From positions 1 through 5,489 of the forward strand of contig QGUS01000126.1 in NCBI GenBank assembly GCA_003242515.1: a DNA stretch of 5,489 bases, read 5' to 3'. A program made the position numbers and the translations under genes. Every line of letters begins with the position of its first letter. Within the stretch, counting starts at the first letter, position 1. Below the pieces are notes generated by a model, which did not search any database, had not been told where the DNA came from, and was given only the letters and a program-made list of their open reading frames with translations. The DNA comes from Actinomycetota bacterium (lineage in GTDB: Bacteria; Actinomycetota; Acidimicrobiia; Spongiisociales; ZC4RG35). Of the stretch, positions 1-5,424 are shown piece by piece.

Positions 1-1047
1 CACGCCGCCCCCCCCGGGCCGGGGGGCGGTGGGGGTCCCCGTCTTGTCCGTGCAGATCACGTCGCCGGCGCCGAGCGCCCCCACGGCGGCGAGCCGGGCC
101 GCCACCGCCGAGCGCTTCGCCATCCGCTTCAGCCCTCCGGCGAGGCTCACGGTGATCACGGCGGGCAGGCCCTCGGGGATGGCGGCTACGGCGAGGGCGA
201 TGGCGGTGAGGAACATCGTCTCCGCCCGGAAGCCGCGGGCCAGGCCGACACCGAACACCAGCGTCGCCGTGAGCCCGGCGAGCACGGCGAGACGGCGCCC
301 GATCTGGCGCACCTCCACCTCGAGCGGAGTCAGCGGCGCGTCCCCCGAGGCGAGCAGGGCGATCCGCCCCACCTCGGTGCGGAGGCCCGTGGCGGTCACG
401 ATGCAGCGCCCGCGGCCGCCGGCCACCAGGGTCCCGGCGTGCACCATCGAGGAGCGGTCGGCGAGGGGGACGTCCCCGGACACCGGGTCGGCCTGCTTGG
501 AAACCGGAGCCGACTCACCGGTCAGGCTCGCCTCGTCGATGAGGAGTCTGGTGGCGGAGACCACCCGGCCGTCCGCGGGCACGCGGTCGCCGGGCTCGAG
601 GAGGACCACGTCCCCCGGGACCAGGTCGGTGGCCGGGAGCTCGGCCATGCGGCCGTCCCGGACCACCCGTGCCGTCGGGGCCTGCAGCGCCGACAGGTGC
701 TCCAGGGCGCTGCGGGCGCGCGACTCCTGCCAGTAGCCGATGACGGCGTTGAGGACCACGATCGCCCCGATGGCGGCGGCGTCGGCCCACGAGTCGAGGA
801 GGAAGCCGGAGACCAGCGCGGCGACGACGAGCAGGGCGATCAGGACGTCGGCGAACTGCCGGGCCAGCATCTTCAGCCGGACCCAGCGCTGCGGCGGCGT
901 GAGCACGTTGGGGCTGTGCTCGGCGACCCTCCGCCGGGCCTCGCCGGTGGCCAGCCCGGTGTCGGGATCGACACCCAGGGCCTGGGCGGTCTCCCCCGCG
1001 GTCCGGGCGTGCCAGCCGGGGCCGGCGCTCTCGCCGGATGGGGTCAT
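1..1047 (-). CDS. P2-type cation-transporting ATPase, N-terminal part (truncated by window edge)
   Basis: This is the N-terminal 349 codons of an ATP-driven membrane cation pump, probably of the Ca2+/PacL-like P2 group. An N-terminal cation-ATPase domain covers about residues 10-60. Hydrophobic pairs at about 66-84 and 88-105 look like M1/M2, and those at about 250-265 and 275-300 look like M3/M4. The actuator domain carries TGES at 176-179. M4 carries PEGLP at 291-295, typical of P2 pumps. The phosphorylation motif CTDKTGT has the aspartate at 334. Nucleotide-binding domain and later helices lie outside the window. The family continues DKTGTLT-x-N-x-M, but here the reading is DKTGTPTAPRPGGGGV, so the last ~10 codons are doubtful. 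ATG at 1047 is preferred over the in-frame ATG at 1071, because a TATGCT box ends 7 nt upstream of it and no Shine-Dalgarno is visible for either. The transported ion cannot be determined. It is divergent from pfkA. Confidence 0.93.
   Translation of the reverse strand, partial: MTPSGESAGPGWHARTAGETAQALGVDPDTGLATGEARRRVAEHSPNVLTPPQRWVRLKMLARQFADVLIALLVVAALVSGFLLDSWADAAAIGAIVVLNAVIGYWQESRARSALEHLSALQAPTARVVRDGRMAELPATDLVPGDVVLLEPGDRVPADGRVVSATRLLIDEASLTGESAPVSKQADPVSGDVPLADRSSMVHAGTLVAGGRGRCIVTATGLRTEVGRIALLASGDAPLTPLEVEVRQIGRRLAVLAGLTATLVFGVGLARGFRAETMFLTAIALAVAAIPEGLPAVITVSLAGGLKRMAKRSAVAARLAAVGALGAGDVICTDKTGTPTAPRPGGGGV
5..29. repeat. GC-only perfect inverted repeat at the window edge
   Basis: CCGCCCCCC at 5-13 is the exact reverse complement of GGGGGGCGG at 21-29, with a 7-nt loop. 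It lies inside the ATPase reading frame immediately after the DKTGT motif, where a conserved protein segment is expected. It may be an assembly or sequencing artefact rather than a functional element. Confidence 0.75.
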
Positions 1048-1053
1048 GCGGGC

Positions 1054-1059
1054 AGCATA
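1054..1059 (-). promoter_or_regulatory. Putative -10 box (TATGCT) for a leaderless ATPase transcript
   Basis: On the minus strand TATGCT is followed by six bases and then the ATG at 1047. A start site about 7 nt after the hexamer would fall on that ATG, which would explain the missing Shine-Dalgarno. No convincing -35 is visible. The call rests on position and on similar boxes before the other genes here. Confidence 0.45.
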
Positions 1060-1104
1060 CGGACGGGTCATGGGGTGAGGGTCATGTCTGCGCGAGAACG
1101 CGCA

Positions 1105-1110
1105 TACCCT
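1105..1110 (+). promoter_or_regulatory. Putative -10 box (TACCCT) for pfkA
   Basis: TACCCT fits the TAnnnT form and lies in the 95-bp divergent gap. Transcription would begin near 1117 and give a leader of about 26 nt that contains the ribosome binding site. No clear -35 is seen. The same hexamer occurs upstream of pncB. Confidence 0.4.
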
Positions 1111-1127
1111 GGGGGCGTGACTTCGAA

Positions 1128-1134
1128 GAGGGAG
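1128..1134 (+). promoter_or_regulatory. Ribosome binding site fixing the GTG start of pfkA
   Basis: GAGGGAG is followed by 8 nt and then the GTG at 1143. It supports that GTG over the longer open frame running back to 1038. Confidence 0.75.
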
Positions 1135-1142
1135 ATTGGACT

Positions 1143-2168
1143 GTGCCGACCGTCGGCCTGGTGACCGCTGGCGGTGACTGCCCGGGTACCAACGCCGCCA
1201 TCCGCGGCGTGGTCGCCCGGCTCGACGCCGCCGGTTGGAAGGTGATCGGCGTGGAGAAGGGCTGGAAGGGCCTGATGGAGGGGAAGACCCGGCCCCTGAC
1301 CCGCGACAGCGTGCGGGGCATCATCGGCCGGGGTGGGACCATCCTCGGCAGCTCCCGCCTCGATCCCTACGTGCATGGCAATGGTTACGAGTCGATCCGG
1401 CCCACTGTCGAGGCGGCGGGCATCGACTCGCTGGTCGTCATCGGTGGCGACGGCAGCCTGCGGTCCGCGGCCAAGCTGGCCGAGGAGGGCCTCAAGGTCG
1501 TCGGAATCCCGAAGACCATCGACAACGACATCGGCGGTACCGACGTCACCTTCGGCTTCCACACCGCGGTCCAGGTGGTCACCGACGCCATCGACCGGCT
1601 GACCACGACGGCCGAGGCCCACGACCGGATCATGGTGGTGGAGACGATGGGCCGCACCGCCGGATGGATCGCCGCCTATGCGGGCATTGCCGGTGGCGCC
1701 GAGATCATCGTCGTCCCCGAGATCCCCTACGACATCGAGGAGATCGCGGAGCGGATCAGGGCCCGTCACGACGCAGGCCGCACCTACTCGCTGGTGGTGG
1801 TCGCCGAGGGCATCCCGACCGAGCGGGGCTTCGTGACCAGCGGCATCGACGCCTTCGGGTTCGAGCGCCTGGGCGGTGCCGGCGAGGTCGTCGCCAAAGA
1901 ACTGGAGCGCCTCACCGGTTACGAGGCGCGCACCGTGACCCTGGGCCACCTGCAGCGGGGCGGCTCGCCGACGGCATTCGACCGGGTGCTCGCCACCCGG
2001 ATGGGCCTCCACGCCGCCGAGCTCACCCTGCAGGGGAAGTCGAGCGTCATGGTCGCCGTCCGCGGGACCAGGATGACCGACGTCGACATCCTCGAGGCCT
2101 GCAACGAGCCGAGGCCGCTGGAACCCGAGGTCTTCGCCGAGGCCGCCTGGTTCTTCGCCCGGGCCTGA
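1143..2168 (+). CDS. pfkA: 6-phosphofructokinase, probably ATP-dependent
   Basis: Phosphorylates fructose 6-phosphate to fructose 1,6-bisphosphate, the committed step of cytoplasmic glycolysis. The 341-residue protein starts at GTG, with GAGGGAG 8 nt upstream. From this start its numbering matches the E. coli enzyme up to about residue 222: GGDCPG at 10-15, GGDGS at 101-105, PKTIDND at 123-129 with catalytic Asp127, Arg162, MGR at 169-171 and Glu222. About 20 extra residues follow, and then the family signature with Arg263, His269 and Arg272. Gly104 is the residue of ATP-using enzymes (PPi-dependent ones usually have Asp), while Lys124 is typical of the PPi-related clade. This mixture is known from actinobacterial ATP-dependent enzymes. 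Of the E. coli effector-site residues, Arg21, Arg54 and Glu187 are kept but Arg25, Arg154 and Lys211 are not, so ADP/PEP control may differ. It is divergent from the ATPase and likely has its own promoter. Confidence 0.97.
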   Translation: MPTVGLVTAGGDCPGTNAAIRGVVARLDAAGWKVIGVEKGWKGLMEGKTRPLTRDSVRGIIGRGGTILGSSRLDPYVHGNGYESIRPTVEAAGIDSLVVIGGDGSLRSAAKLAEEGLKVVGIPKTIDNDIGGTDVTFGFHTAVQVVTDAIDRLTTTAEAHDRIMVVETMGRTAGWIAAYAGIAGGAEIIVVPEIPYDIEEIAERIRARHDAGRTYSLVVVAEGIPTERGFVTSGIDAFGFERLGGAGEVVAKELERLTGYEARTVTLGHLQRGGSPTAFDRVLATRMGLHAAELTLQGKSSVMVAVRGTRMTDVDILEACNEPRPLEPEVFAEAAWFFARA

Positions 2169-2208
2169 CCCGTCCCCCAACCGCACGCCAGGCCGGAGAG
2201 AATCCGGA

Positions 2209-2243
2209 GATGGGGGTGGCTCCGTCGCGCCCATGCCCCCATC
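2209..2243 (+). terminator. Candidate terminator hairpin downstream of pfkA
   Basis: GATGGGGG at 2209-2216 pairs perfectly with CCCCCATC at 2236-2243 around a 19-nt loop that can pair further internally. It lies 40 nt after the pfkA stop. No T-tract follows, so classical intrinsic termination is uncertain, although such hairpins are common in high-GC actinobacteria. Confidence 0.4.
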
Positions 2244-2272
2244 GTGCGGCACGCGACGACCGCCTGCCAGGG

Positions 2273-2305
2273 CCGGAAGTCGGGTTCCGGAGGCCCGGAA
2301 ACGGG
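2273..2305 (+). repeat. Two adjacent small hairpins upstream of the ypfJ-like gene
   Basis: CCGGAA (2273-2278) and TTCCGG (2285-2290) form a 6-bp stem with a 6-nt loop. Three bases later CCCG-GAAA-CGGG (2294-2305) forms a stem with a GNRA-type tetraloop. The second ends exactly where the putative -10 box begins. Function is unknown; short stems do arise by chance in DNA this GC-rich. Confidence 0.4.
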
Positions 2306-2311
2306 TAGCGT
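2306..2311 (+). promoter_or_regulatory. Putative -10 box (TAGCGT) for the ypfJ-like gene
   Basis: TAGCGT fits TAnnnT and lies in a GC-rich gap. Transcription would begin near 2318 and give a leader of about 20 nt carrying the ribosome binding site. No -35 is evident. Confidence 0.4.
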
Positions 2312-2323
2312 GACGACACGAGA

Positions 2324-2330
2324 GGGAGGT
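2324..2330 (+). promoter_or_regulatory. Ribosome binding site supporting a TTG start
   Basis: GGGAGGT sits 7 nt before TTG at 2338. It is the strongest Shine-Dalgarno in the window and is the main reason to accept the rare TTG codon. Confidence 0.75.
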
Positions 2331-2337
2331 ACAGGAC

Positions 2338-3204
2338 TTGGCGAGATGGGACCGGCTTTCCAGCCGTGGCAGGGTCGACGACAGGCGTGGCCTGGGTGGT
2401 GGCGGTATCGCCATCGGCGGCCTGGGCGGCGTCGGCCTGATCATCTACCTGCTGGTGACGCTGCTCGGCGGTGGCGGCGGAGGGCTCGACCAGATCTTCG
2501 ACCAGCTCTCCCCGGCGCAGGCCCCCTCCCAGGGGGTGCAGCCGGAGGAGTTCCAGGGCGAGGACGACTACGAGGTCTTCGTGTCCACGGTCCTCGGATC
2601 GACCGACGAGACCTGGCACGCCATCTTCCAGGCCTGGGGCCGCACCTACGAGGAGCCGGAACTGGTCCTGTTCCGGGGAGCCACCCAGTCGGCCTGCGGC
2701 GGTGCCACCTCGGCGGTGGGGCCGCACTACTGCCCCCTGGACAGGAAGATCTATCTGGACGAGACCTTCTTCGACGAGCTGACCACCAGGTTCGGGGCGC
2801 AGGGCGGTGACGTCGCCGAGGCGTACGTGATCGCCCATGAGGTGGGCCATCACGTCGAGAACCTCCTCGGGATCCTCCCCGAGGTGCAGCAGGCCCAGCA
2901 GGCGGCGCGCTCCCAGGCCGAGGCCAACGACCTCTCGGTCCGGCTGGAGCTCATGGCCGACTGCTTCGCCGGGGTCTGGGCCCACTCGCTCCGGGACGCC
3001 GGCGTGTTCGAGCCCGGCGAGATCCGCGAGGCGATCGACGCGGCCGAGGCGGTCGGCGACGACCGGATCCAGGAGCGGGTCCAGGGCCAGACCAACCCCG
3101 AGACCTGGACGCACGGCTCCGCCGAGCAGCGCGTCAGCTGGTTCACCCGCGGCTGGGAGCAGGGCGACCCCGGGGCCTGCGACACGTTCGCCGACCTGCG
3201 TTAG
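2338..3204 (+). CDS. ypfJ: Membrane-anchored YpfJ-family neutral zinc metallopeptidase
   Basis: Predicted zinc-dependent peptidase of the YpfJ / putative neutral zinc metallopeptidase family; its physiological substrate is not established. The 288-residue protein begins with a basic segment including W4 and VDDRRG (13-18), similar to the usual family N-terminus. A glycine-rich hydrophobic stretch at about 24-43 looks like one membrane anchor, followed by six glycines at 44-49 and a catalytic domain probably outside the membrane. HEVGHH at 167-172 supplies the HExxH zinc site and catalytic Glu168. RLELMAD at 202-208 probably gives the third ligand, Glu204. The C-terminal THGSAEQR and GDPGACDTF segments are typical of the family. 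Cys120 and Cys132 could form a disulfide (inference); Cys209 and Cys281 are the others. Start TTG is supported by GGGAGGT and family-like N-terminal residues. The stop is 10 nt before pncA, but no functional link to pncA is evident. Confidence 0.92.
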   Translation: MARWDRLSSRGRVDDRRGLGGGGIAIGGLGGVGLIIYLLVTLLGGGGGGLDQIFDQLSPAQAPSQGVQPEEFQGEDDYEVFVSTVLGSTDETWHAIFQAWGRTYEEPELVLFRGATQSACGGATSAVGPHYCPLDRKIYLDETFFDELTTRFGAQGGDVAEAYVIAHEVGHHVENLLGILPEVQQAQQAARSQAEANDLSVRLELMADCFAGVWAHSLRDAGVFEPGEIREAIDAAEAVGDDRIQERVQGQTNPETWTHGSAEQRVSWFTRGWEQGDPGACDTFADLR

Positions 3205-3207
3205 CCT
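3202..3207 (+). promoter_or_regulatory. Putative -10 box (TAGCCT) for pncA, beginning with the upstream stop codon
   Basis: TAGCCT begins with the TAG stop of the peptidase gene and ends 8 nt before the pncA ATG, the spacing expected for a leaderless transcript. The only Shine-Dalgarno-like bases, GGAG at 3209-3212, leave just 2 nt before the ATG, too close for normal use. Read-through from upstream remains possible. Confidence 0.4.
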
Positions 3208-3214
3208 CGGAGCG

Positions 3215-3802
3215 ATGCGGTACGACAACCGGACCGCCCTGGTGGTGGTCGACGTCCAGAACGACTTCGCCGATCCGGGCGGCAGCCTGTACGTGCCGGG
3301 CGGCGAGGAGTCGATCGAGTTCGTCAACGGCCAGGTCACGGAGGCCCGGCAGGCGGGCGCCGTGATCGTCTACACACAGGACTGGCACCCGGAGTCGACG
3401 CCCCACTTCGCCAAGGACGGCGGCATCTGGCCCGTCCACTGCGTCGGCGGGACCGCCGGTGCCGACTTCCACCCCGACCTCCTCGTGGTGGAGGACGCCG
3501 TGTTCGTCAAGAAGGGGACCGGCGGGGAGGACGGGTACTCCGCGTTCAACGTCAGCGACCCCGAGACCGGCGAGGTCACGCCGACAGGGCTGGCCGACCG
3601 GCTCCGCGAGGCCGGCGTGGAGAAGGTGGTGGTCGTCGGCCTGGCGCTCGACTACTGCGTCAAGGCCTCGGCCCTCGACGCCGCGTCGGAGGGGTTCGCG
3701 ACGACGGTGCTCGCCGACGGGACCCGGGCGGTGAACCTGGCCCCCGGCGACGGCACACGAGCCGCTGCCGAACTGGCCAGGGCCGGCGTCGAGATCGCCT
3801 AG
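3215..3802 (+). CDS. pncA: Nicotinamidase (nicotinamide deamidase)
   Basis: Cytoplasmic hydrolase of the isochorismatase-like superfamily that converts nicotinamide to nicotinate and ammonia, the first step of NAD salvage by the Preiss-Handler route. It is 195 residues long, slightly longer than the mycobacterial enzyme. The catalytic triad is visible: Asp13 in VVVDVQNDF, Lys100 in KKGT, and Cys148 in ALDYCV. The metal site matches the mycobacterial pattern: Asp56 and His58 in QDWHP, His64, and His75 in WPVHC. The stretch GYSAF at 107-111 also matches the family. ATG at 3215 puts the first catalytic residue at the usual distance from the N-terminus. A TAGCCT box at leaderless spacing could give it its own transcript, or it may be read with the peptidase gene 10 nt upstream. 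It faces pncB, which uses its product, and the two stop codons overlap. Other members of the superfamily are less likely given the complete nicotinamidase metal site. Confidence 0.95.
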   Translation: MRYDNRTALVVVDVQNDFADPGGSLYVPGGEESIEFVNGQVTEARQAGAVIVYTQDWHPESTPHFAKDGGIWPVHCVGGTAGADFHPDLLVVEDAVFVKKGTGGEDGYSAFNVSDPETGEVTPTGLADRLREAGVEKVVVVGLALDYCVKASALDAASEGFATTVLADGTRAVNLAPGDGTRAAAELARAGVEIA

Positions 3803-3811
3803 ATCTCGGCC
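3785..3811. terminator. Hairpin spanning both stop codons of the convergent pncA/pncB pair
   Basis: CGAGATC (3790-3796) and GATCTCG (3802-3808) form a perfect 7-bp stem around the loop GCCTA. GGC (3785-3787) and GCC (3809-3811) can extend it across a 2-nt bulge. Both TAG stops lie in the loop and stem. Its symmetry and position between convergent genes suggest a bidirectional terminator, but no T-tract flanks it on either strand. Confidence 0.45.
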
Positions 3812-5361
3812 CCGTCCAGGGCCTCGGCGAGCAGGCCCTGCTGCATCTGGTGCATGGCCTTGGTCACCGACACGTGGTACCGGTGCGGGTTGACCAGACG
3901 ACGGACGCCCGGGTCGAGCCGCTCCAGGTCCACCTGACGGCGGCGGCGCAGCTCCTCCAGGTCGGGTGAGCCGTCGAGACGGCGGCCCCCGGAGAACACC
4001 GTGACCATCAGCTCTTCGATCTCCGAGACGTCGTCCCCGGTCAGGATCCGCTGCAGGCCCAGGTGCGGGTGGTGGAGCTGGAGCGTGTCCATGGCGGCCG
4101 GGTCCTCGTCGGCGAGGGCCACGAGGTCGGCGGTGGCCAGGCCGCGACGGTCGTAGACCCGGAACACCCGCTTCACGCCAGGGATCGGCACCTTGGCCAC
4201 GTCCTCGGACACTTTGATCGCCGGGACCATCTCCCCGTTCTCGTCCTCCATCGCCACGAGCTTGTAGACGCCGCCGAGGGCGGCGTCCCCGTGGGAGGTG
4301 ATCAACCGGGTGCCCACGCCATAGACCAGGCGGTGGGCCAGCTTCTGCGGGTCTACGCCGTAGCGAGGGGCCTCGGCGTCGATCTGGGACAGGATCTGCC
4401 ATATCACCAGCTCGTCCAGGTCGGAGGAAAGGACGATCGGCACGTCGTCGAACCCCGCCTCGTCGAGGAGGACCGCCGACTGGATCGCCAGGTAGGCGAG
4501 GTCGCCGGAGTCGATGCGGACGCCGCCCGGCTTGTGCCCCTTCGCTTTCAGCTCCCTGAACACCTCGATGGCGTTGGGCACTCCGGAGGTGAGGACGTCG
4601 ACCGTGTCGACGAGAAGGACGCACTCGTCCGGGTACAGCTCCGCGAACCGGCGGAAGGCCTCCAGCTCGCCCAGGCCCAGGGCGAGGAACGCCTGGACCA
4701 TGGAGTGGGCGTGGGTGCCCTTCGGGTCGAGGCCCACGGCCGCGGACAGGGCGGTGTTGGAGGTGAAGTGGGCGCCGCCGATCAGGGCGCCGTAGCCGCC
4801 GGCGTGGGAACCGGACTCGGGGCCGCGCCGCAGGCCGAACTCCAGGACGGTGCCGCCGCGGGCGGCCTCCTTGGCGCGGGACGCCTTGGTGGCGATCAGG
4901 GTTGGGTAGTTGAGACGGTTGAGCAGGTGGGTCTCGAGGATCTGTGCCAGTGCCAGGGGGCCGGTCACCGAGACGATCGGCGCGTTGGGGTGGACCACCC
5001 GGCCTTCGGGGATGGCCCGGAGCTCCAGGCCGGAGAAGTCGCCATGCCGCTCCAGCCAGGCGATGAACTCGGGCGCGAACCGGGGACGTCCGGTGACGGT
5101 TCGCTGGGAGGCGAGGATCTCCAGGTCGTCGCGGGTGAACCGGGCGCCCTCCATCCACTCCAGCAGCCAGCTCAGTCCCGCGGAGACGCAGTAGCCGGCC
5201 TGGTGGTCGCCGTAGTCGGGGTAGCGGCGGAAGAAGTAGTCGAACTGGGCCCGACGGTCCGCCCAGCCCTGTTTCCAGTAGAGCTGGGCCATGGTGAGCT
5301 GGTACTGATCGGTGGCCAGGATCCCGGAGAGGACGGGGTCCGAGCGGCGCGGCATGGTCAT
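3799..5361 (-). CDS. pncB: Nicotinate phosphoribosyltransferase
   Basis: Cytoplasmic enzyme that joins nicotinate to PRPP, with ATP hydrolysis, to form nicotinate mononucleotide, the step after PncA in NAD salvage. From ATG 5361 it has 520 residues, longer than the roughly 440 of many bacterial homologues and closer to the NAPRT size class. Family segments in order: TDQYQLTMAQLYW (17-29), FDYFFRRYP (40-48), EFGLRRGPESG (174-184), GTHAHS (215-220), VRIDSGDL (281-288), a likely phosphate-binding region, and YGVGTRL (347-353). The second histidine of GTHAHS, His219, is the likely phosphorylated catalytic histidine by family analogy. The extra length appears to be C-terminal, ending in an arginine- and glutamate-rich segment (about 460-520). 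ATG at 5355, two codons in, is an equal alternative. A further in-frame TTG at 5442 lacks a ribosome binding site and would place the promoter within the gene. The TACCCT box suggests a nearly leaderless message. Confidence 0.95.
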   Translation of the reverse strand: MTMPRRSDPVLSGILATDQYQLTMAQLYWKQGWADRRAQFDYFFRRYPDYGDHQAGYCVSAGLSWLLEWMEGARFTRDDLEILASQRTVTGRPRFAPEFIAWLERHGDFSGLELRAIPEGRVVHPNAPIVSVTGPLALAQILETHLLNRLNYPTLIATKASRAKEAARGGTVLEFGLRRGPESGSHAGGYGALIGGAHFTSNTALSAAVGLDPKGTHAHSMVQAFLALGLGELEAFRRFAELYPDECVLLVDTVDVLTSGVPNAIEVFRELKAKGHKPGGVRIDSGDLAYLAIQSAVLLDEAGFDDVPIVLSSDLDELVIWQILSQIDAEAPRYGVDPQKLAHRLVYGVGTRLITSHGDAALGGVYKLVAMEDENGEMVPAIKVSEDVAKVPIPGVKRVFRVYDRRGLATADLVALADEDPAAMDTLQLHHPHLGLQRILTGDDVSEIEELMVTVFSGGRRLDGSPDLEELRRRRQVDLERLDPGVRRLVNPHRYHVSVTKAMHQMQQGLLAEALDGAEI

Positions 5362-5370
5362 GTCACAGAC

Positions 5371-5376
5371 AGGGTA
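5371..5376 (-). promoter_or_regulatory. Putative -10 box (TACCCT) for pncB
   Basis: On the minus strand TACCCT is followed by 9 nt and then ATG at 5361. A start about 7 nt after the box leaves a leader of about 3 nt, consistent with the lack of a Shine-Dalgarno. The hexamer is identical to the one before pfkA. No -35 match is visible. Confidence 0.45.
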
Positions 5377-5411
5377 CGACACTCCGCCCGGATCGCCGCA
5401 GGGGATCGGGC

Positions 5412-5424
5412 GGTGCCTGGCACC
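5412..5424. repeat. Perfect 13-bp palindrome GGTGCC-T-GGCACC upstream of pncB
   Basis: Two exact 6-bp half-sites flank a single central T, 35 bp upstream of the putative pncB -10 box. The position would suit an operator. Short GGTGCC/GGCACC palindromes are also reminiscent of dispersed REP-like repeats in environmental genomes. One copy is present in this window, so neither role can be decided. Confidence 0.5.

Noticed and set aside
1048..1071. N-terminal extension of the ATPase to ATG 1071
   Set aside because: No Shine-Dalgarno is visible and the TATGCT box would fall inside the coding region; kept only as an alternative start.
29..1164. Plus-strand frames opposite the ATPase
   Set aside because: The minus strand carries TGES, PEGLP and DKTGT in one frame; the plus-strand frames have no recognisable motifs.
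1068..2444. Long open frame on the minus strand opposite pfkA
   Set aside because: Its low-complexity Gly/Asp/Arg translation matches no family I recognise and it lies opposite a clear, fully conserved pfkA; it is a high-GC shadow.
2047..3339. Minus-strand open frame opposite the peptidase gene
   Set aside because: The plus strand has HExxH and complete family motifs. The antisense frame shows no domain and has an unnatural Arg/Gly/Pro-rich composition.
1143..3802. pfkA, peptidase and pncA as one functional operon
   Set aside because: They share direction, but the 169-bp gap holds a hairpin, a -10-like box and a strong ribosome binding site, and no metabolic link joins the three products.
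3143..5158. 671-codon minus-strand frame overlapping pncB and pncA
   Set aside because: It is out of frame with the clear pncB and Arg/Pro/Gly-rich throughout; a shadow of two well-supported genes.
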